This document shows, one piece after another, positions 59,172 to 64,000 of a stretch of DNA of 64,000 nucleotides. The notes beneath the pieces were generated by a model, which did no database searches, was not told the origin of the DNA, and saw only the letters and a program-made list of their open reading frames with translations. This stretch comes from Blattamonas nauphoetae (lineage: Eukaryota > Preaxostyla > Oxymonadida): assembly GCA_033064195.1 (NCBI GenBank), contig JARBJD010000019.1, forward strand, positions 186,001 to 250,000, written 5' to 3'. The position numbers and the translations under genes are program-made. Every line of letters starts with the position of its first letter. The first letter of the stretch is position 1.

Positions 59172-59224
59172 CCATTCACTCCACTTTGTTTGATGCCCAT
59201 CCTTGTATTTGTCAAAATACTCAT
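57480..59224 (-). CDS. Coiled-coil protein, copy 2
   Basis: The seven-exon structure matches copy 1, and all exons stay in frame to TGA at 57480. The open frame extends upstream to an ATG at 59224 (MSILTNTRMGIKQSGVNGSS), then QHKRESDERESNWAKRT before the shared MEYAVFRQ, giving about 30-40 extra residues. The C-terminal exon differs slightly (PVFSDPVSIERCGMLSEDAS). Because both copies keep the frame while differing at synonymous and conservative sites, both may be functional. Confidence 0.75.
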
Positions 59225-59298
59225 CTTATATCATAATAAATTCGTCCATGACGACGAATGCACGACAAATAGAAAGCAAAACCAATGAAAAATGGTGA

Positions 59299-60766
59299 TC
59301 AAAGACGGAAATTGAAAATCTCCTGAAGCGATTGACATAGAGTTTCCTACACCATTCAAAACAAATAGGTGAGCACAAAAACGACATACTGTTTTCACAA
59401 AGACATTCATGGAGCATGACGACGGCCAATCATTCTTCGAGACATTCTGAATAATATGTGCCTCGTTCTGAAAAGATATTATGGAAACAAGGAATATAGA
59501 TACCAATAAATTGGGATTACTTTCCATTCCATCGGCAATAGCACGAAGAGCCAGTTTAGAAGCACCAAACTCGGGTAATGGGTGGTTTGAGATTTCTGCG
59601 TCTGGAATTTTGAGAGATTGGCTCTGGCGTTGACACATGTCCACAAAATATCGAATAGCGACCTCTTCATGAGCTGGTCTCGGAAGGTCATGCGAAACAA
59701 TGGAGGCTGGGTTCACTGTTTGTATGGGAGGCTGTGAATAAACAGCAGGCGGTGCGCTCACATTAAATTGTGACGGGTTGGGTTTTGGAGGAGGCGGAGG
59801 AAGTACAATTGGGTGTGAGATCGTCTGTTTGGGGACAGATGGTGGAGTGTTGGGGTGTGAAGACGGAGGTTGTGGGTGAGGATTCGGTGATGGAATGCTG
59901 ACTGGAACGGGATGAGGAGGCTGAAGATAAGAAGTTGAGGGTTGTCCATTGAGATCTTGCAGCCGAATTGTTGAAAGGAGGGTTGGTGGTGGAGGCGTCT
60001 GATGGAAGCCTGGTGGTGAAGTCATTGTAATTGGTGGGTGTCGTTGGATGGGAGTGTTGTGTGATGATGCCACAGTCGATGAAGAACTTGGAAGTGAACT
60101 CGTTGAAGACGAGAATGACAGAAGCCGTGGATATTTGTCATAAAAATGGGTAATGTCTCGCCGAAGCTCAAGAGGTTTGAAGACTTCAGTTCCGGTTACA
60201 TATTGACTCTGGTCCTGAAGGTCCGATAAATCTGTGTGTGGTGACAAGAAAATGGGATAACAGACTTCTGGTGGCAAAGAGAAGCATGTATATCGAACAT
60301 GAATAACCTTGTCCAGTTTTAAGAATCTTCAGGAAAGAATAATGTGGGGTAGGGGCTGTTGGGAAGCAGATTGGAATTGTGACATATTTCTGTCAGTGGA
60401 AAAGACGGTAAAGTAATGTCAATTTATCATCAAACCGCATCAAAAAGTTCAGGTGTTGTTTGGAGGTAATAGTATGAACTCCGAACAAAGTTTAGGGCCA
60501 TCGAATCGATCATGACGAGATCTTCTCGATGGGCGAAAAGGCTTGAGCAAAATGATAAAAACTGGATAAAACTGTGTGATATCGCAATTTGTTTGCAATT
60601 TGAGGGAGATAATTCCCAGTATTTTCCCTTGGAAGACGATTACAGCCGTTGAATCATGGACGGTCTTATCCATCTGTATATGGAGTGAATTTCCGAAGAA
60701 ATTGTGAATAACATCCCACAAATGGATGAATGGTTGGTGATCCAGCTCGTGGGTTGGACGTGACAT
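59299..60766 (-). CDS. Proline-rich protein, family not recognised
   Basis: A multi-exon gene. ATG at 60766 (MSRPTHELDHQPFIHLWDVI) is followed by FFGNSLHIQMDKTVHDSTAV and IVFQGKI. An exon around 60100-60277 has VCYPIFLSPHTDLSDLQDQS and YVTGTEVFKPLELRRDITHF. A 150-residue Pro/Ser-rich stretch with many PPP runs follows, and then a folded C-terminal part, EEVAIRYFVDMCQRQSQSL and FGASKLALRAIADGMESNPN. After two more introns it ends NVFVKTETLCQSLQEIFNF. The last exon join (intron ending at TGTGTAG near 59338) is supported by frame. I considered an ESCRT-I (UEV) protein but the motifs do not fit. Confidence 0.6.
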
Positions 60767-60976
60767 CGTCCTGTTTGTCAGAGAACGACGAAATTAAAAG
60801 ACAGCGGGCGAGAAATTATGAATCACCACAAAATGAGAGATCGAAAAGAAATCTCGTGAAAAATTGTGGGAGATGCTGACATTGACAATATCTGGTCGAA
60901 CGGTGGGAGTATTGGGAATGATTTCGAGAAAACAAGACAACAACAAAGAAGTATCTCCCACATCCGTCTAATTATA

Positions 60977-62240
60977 CAGTGGGGAAGGCAAAACTGCAAC
61001 GCTGACAGAAGCGTCCTTTTTCCATTTTGCCTCCATTTCACGATTTTTATCCATATGATCGTTTCAGAAAATAAACGCTGAGAAACAATCTTGTTGACGT
61101 GACGAGAAAAAGAAACAACATGGTTTGATCTTCCAATCATTCTCCTCCAATCGCGTCCAGTCGCTCTTCCTTTCACAGTTTGACTTAATACACTCTTTCA
61201 AACTGTTTTTCAAATTTCTTCCACAATCAGACAAGCTATTCAGCCAGATTCGACAATTGTTACTGTTCAGCCAATTCAAGGTGTTTATTGTTTTTGTGTT
61301 CATCTTTATTTTGAACATCTGACAACAATCCTGCTATTCTCAGAATTTCTCTCTCACCAGACAAGAATAGCAGTCAAGCTGAAGTGAACACGACTCATGC
61401 CGACAGTTCCCATCAAGTTGCTTTTCGATGGAACCAAACAAAACTCCACGTTTTCATGGTGTGTCCTCACTTTTTCTCATCACTTTTGTACTGAATGTTT
61501 TCCTCTCACCTTTCTCTTGCCCTGCTTTCTTTCTCTCTCTCAACTATAGCTGAAATTGTTCCTGCTTTGACACATCTCGAAACTATTTCTGTCGGAAATA
61601 TGTCTCACAGTCGAATCAGATAATTTTGAGGATCACCCCGGACGTCACAGAAGAGTTTTCTGTGCGAACAGGAAAAAACAGGATCTTTCGATGTTCGAGT
61701 CAATTGACCTTTCAGCTCCGAATCCTGACTCAAGCATACCTTGTCTGAGATTATTCTGTCATTCAATTGTCAAACTCCGTTTTGAAAGCAGAAAAGGCAA
61801 CTTCAAAAATACAGCGACTGTTTCACCCTCTTAAACTCGAAAGAAGGGACAAAATAGCGAGATATGTGAGAAAGATACCAATTTACATTTGTCCGTTTCT
61901 TCTTTTTAATCCATTCAAAAGGATAATGCCATTGTGGATTCTCACTTTTAACTTTTCCCCCTTTTCTCAGTTTATCTCTCCATTTCGACATTTATTTTAC
62001 TTTTATCTGTATTCTTACCGAAATTGTTTGCGTAAGTCGAATTGAGCAATAAAAACGAGTTTATCCGACTGAGATCCGATCTCACCCCAAGTGGTCATTT
62101 TGGGTCCTCACAGACCAACCAGGCTGTTTTGACAGCGAGCGTCTAAAGGAGCACTTACCAACTCTCCAAGGAAGAAAATAAACACAGTATGGTCTCCCTA
62201 GCTTTCTCATGTGGGCGTTGCAGTTTAATCTTCCGCACTG
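60977..62240. mobile_element. E3: 1.26 kb TA-flanked TIR element
   Basis: The ends are 26-bp inverted repeats: CAGTGGGGAAGGCAAAACTG and six more bases on the left, CAGTGCGGAAGATTAAACTG and six more on the right, with four mismatches. TA lies on both sides (60975-60976 and 62241-62242). This is the Tc1/mariner pattern. The interior is AT-rich. One short exon-like stretch starts at 61398 (MPTVPIKLLFDGTKQNSTFS) and is followed by a GTGTGT donor, but no transposase is present. It is non-autonomous. Confidence 0.75.
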
Positions 62241-62361
62241 TAACAATTCAACTAATATAGGGAGTGAAAAGAACAAAAGTCAAAGAAAACCGACTTTTGG
62301 ATTCCAGCGTTGCCAGATGTTCCACAAAAGCGGTGAATTAGTAGCGAAGAATAACAATGAT

Positions 62362-63606
62362 TCAAGGCGGAGGTTTCTGATTAAGGGAGACTTCAGAAGA
62401 CACTGTTACTGAGGGATACGGTAATTTTGTGTCAATATGAAGCTGTGGTGAACGAGTTGGGGGCGAGATATTAAGAGTTGATGGGGCGCCGGAATTGAGG
62501 GTGGGTGGATGTGTGAAAGCAGGAATAAACGTTGGATGGACAGTGACGGGAGGTGACAGAGTGGGGTGAGTTGAGTGAGTGTTGGTGGGAGGCTGTGATG
62601 GGCGATGTGTGGAGGTTGATGGGGAGAGAAAGAGGGTTGGTTTCGCTGGGGCGACAGTTTCTGAAGATGGAAGAGCCAGTGGAATCCATCGCAGTTGAGA
62701 AGGACCCGACGAGGACTCATTGTGCACACTATTCTTTGGGAGAGAAGAGGGTGGAATTGCAGAAGACAAGTGAGCGTGAAATGGGGCAGTTGTTTGTTGT
62801 TGAGCAGGCTCTACTTTGATTTCGACTTCAAGAGAGTCATTTTTTGCCTCCATAAGAGTTTTTTCCATCGCCCGAATTTTTTGGTACCTTTGTCGGCGAG
62901 CTTTCCTTCTCTTTCGTTGTCTTTCTTTTTCTTTTTCGCGTCGGGTTGGCTGCTGCATTGGAGATGCTTTTGAGTCTGAGGTTGAGTCTATTTCTGGCGG
63001 AAAAGGTCGACTAGTGTCATCATCGAAGTCTTTGGACGAGAGAGAAAACGTTGTCTGTTGTTGTGGCTGATGAAGATATGGGAATGAAATGGGAGGTGGA
63101 AATATGGAAAATGGATTGTCGACAAAGACCCAATCTTTGTTGAGTGACAGTTGGTCATCGCGGACAGGTTGAGGAAAAGAGAATTGATCGAGATTCGTAT
63201 CCAATCTTCCTGGTGAGTATTCAGAATAGAGGTCCGGTGGAGATGGGGAAAACACAAGTGGGCTGAGTTTAGAGCTTAGTGACGAAAGCTTAGAGGGGAG
63301 GGACGAATCGGTTGATGGTTTTGTGTCGGATGATGACTCTTTTCCTGAGAGAGCTTGAGACCGCAATGCAACTGATACTTTCGAATCACGAGAATAGGAA
63401 AAGCTTTCCTCACGAACTGTCAGAGTTTGCGTTGATAGTTCGTCAGAACCTTCAGTCCGAGTACTCCACGTTTTGTCGAGTGAGAGAAGTGATACAGATC
63501 GATGAAGAGGACGAGAAGAATGAAAAAGATTGGGGTGAGACAAGGCATCATAATTCAGGTCGGAGGACTGCAGGGTTGTCAGATCGCTTAGAGTTGATGA
63601 ATTCAT
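62362..63606 (-). CDS. Ser/Pro-rich protein with a basic helical segment
   Basis: ATG at 63606 (MNSSTLSDLTTLQSSDLNYD) to TGA at 62362, in one open frame of 414 codons. The first 220 residues are Ser/Asp/Phe/Pro-rich with little structure. At about residues 222-262, TRREKEKERQRKRRKARRQR runs into YQKIRAMEKTLMEAKNDSLE, a basic stretch followed by weak heptads, reminiscent of bZIP but without the invariant Asn and the spaced Ala/Ser-Arg. The remainder is Thr/Pro/Ser-rich. It could be a nuclear protein. The stop lies 120 bp from element E3, and the last few codons could be affected by an unseen intron. Confidence 0.6.
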   Translation of the reverse strand: MNSSTLSDLTTLQSSDLNYDALSHPNLFHSSRPLHRSVSLLSLDKTWSTRTEGSDELSTQTLTVREESFSYSRDSKVSVALRSQALSGKESSSDTKPSTDSSLPSKLSSLSSKLSPLVFSPSPPDLYSEYSPGRLDTNLDQFSFPQPVRDDQLSLNKDWVFVDNPFSIFPPPISFPYLHQPQQQTTFSLSSKDFDDDTSRPFPPEIDSTSDSKASPMQQPTRREKEKERQRKRRKARRQRYQKIRAMEKTLMEAKNDSLEVEIKVEPAQQQTTAPFHAHLSSAIPPSSLPKNSVHNESSSGPSQLRWIPLALPSSETVAPAKPTLFLSPSTSTHRPSQPPTNTHSTHPTLSPPVTVHPTFIPAFTHPPTLNSGAPSTLNISPPTRSPQLHIDTKLPYPSVTVSSEVSLNQKPPP

Positions 63607-64000
63607 CTCAAACTGATGAATCAAATTGAGAATTGGAATAAGCTCTCAAAAAACAATGATAAACTCCACAGTATGGATGAATAAAGTCGATTTCCTCTAT
63701 TCTACAACCAAATTAAGAAGATAATACTGATCTGATGAAAAAGTTTGGTATGGGTGTTGAGGTGATCACGAAGGGCAATTCGGTTAACGCAACTTAACTC
63801 GAGATACCTTGTGAAAACCGAATAAACAGCAGAAAAACCGAATAAACCACACTTCACTCGAGTTCTCACCCCATAACATTTTTTTCAGGTTGATCTTGAC
63901 AAACTTTCGTCGAATTGATTCATTTCATCGTGTTTCCTCATTTATAACTTGTCATTATAGGCTTGTCTGACCGGCCAAAAGTGCCGGTCAGTGTCAGTTC
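63607..64000. other. Terminal intergenic stretch with a hairpin
   Basis: No gene is seen. AAAACCGAATAAAC occurs twice within 63810-63850. At 63968-63990 an 8-bp inverted repeat (TGACCGGC, loop of 7, GCCGGTCA) is GC-rich in an AT-rich setting. Confidence 0.4.

Noticed and set aside
59299-60766. ESCRT-I UEV (TSG101-like) assignment for the proline-rich gene
   Set aside because: The N-terminal strand pattern and the C-terminal segment lack the UEV and steadiness-box signatures; only the proline-rich middle is similar.
62362-63606. bZIP transcription factor assignment
   Set aside because: The basic stretch lacks the invariant Asn and Arg spacing, and the heptads after it are too short and irregular.
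1-64000. Reassigned stop codons (TAA/TAG as Gln, known in some oxymonads)
   Set aside because: Long genes use CAA/CAG for Gln and end at TGA or TAA. No conserved block requires reading through a stop.

Overview
This 64 kb window comes from the nuclear genome of an intron-bearing protist. The evidence is genes split by very short GT-AG introns (30-40 nt is typical, and several are proved because the intron carries a stop or shifts the frame), eukaryotic proteins (a Doa1/PLAA-like WD40 protein, a PABP with an MLLE domain, a CCR4-type EEP protein), standard stop codons (TGA and TAA used; Gln by CAA/CAG), and no operons. The EFR1-type flavodoxin-ferredoxin suggests an anaerobe. The paralogous helical proteins look like those I recall from the oxymonad Blattamonas nauphoetae (Preaxostyla). 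That placement is from memory and unverified. I found no tRNA, rRNA, CRISPR, retroelement or virus-derived gene.

Left third (1-19 kb): several members of one large paralogous family of helix-rich proteins. They are a partial multi-exon gene (minus, 1-3759), a 306-aa gene (minus, 4116-5036), two copies of a roughly 2.9 kb segmental duplication (5.4-8.3 and 11.4-14.3 kb) each with a multi-exon gene, a 385-aa gene (8.4 kb), decayed pieces (5.4 and 9.6-10.3 kb), a partly decayed member (10.3-11.4 kb), a coiled-coil gene (minus, about 16 kb) and an 800-residue class gene G1 (16204-18796). Most complete members end near a motif of the form E-G-[WLFV]-x-D.

Middle (19.1-28.6 kb): two TA-flanked, terminal-inverted-repeat elements lie back to back. 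E1 (19137-23685) has 123-bp TIRs, a roughly 2 kb minisatellite and fragments of host-type genes. E2 (23688-28560) has 335-bp TIRs and a multi-exon host-like gene. They share one TA, and together they separate the 3' flank of G1 from the start codon of its tandem paralogue G2 (28563-31161). E2 ends exactly two bases before that ATG.

Right half: a 1756-aa EEP-domain protein (31.5-36.8 kb); a second tandem pair of 900-residue family members on the minus strand (G3, intact; G4, broken by a 520-bp hAT-type MITE with an 8-bp target duplication); an unassigned proline-rich gene divergent from the Doa1/PLAA gene; the PABP gene; then a 1.74 kb inverted duplication of a seven-exon coiled-coil gene whose arms flank the EFR1 gene and a protein built from repeated xFxPxIN modules; an unassigned proline-rich gene; a 1.26 kb TA-flanked TIR element E3; and a Ser/Pro-rich gene with a basic segment. 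Three forces shaped the window: tandem amplification of one lineage-specific family, insertion of non-autonomous DNA transposons, and compact intron-split housekeeping genes between them.
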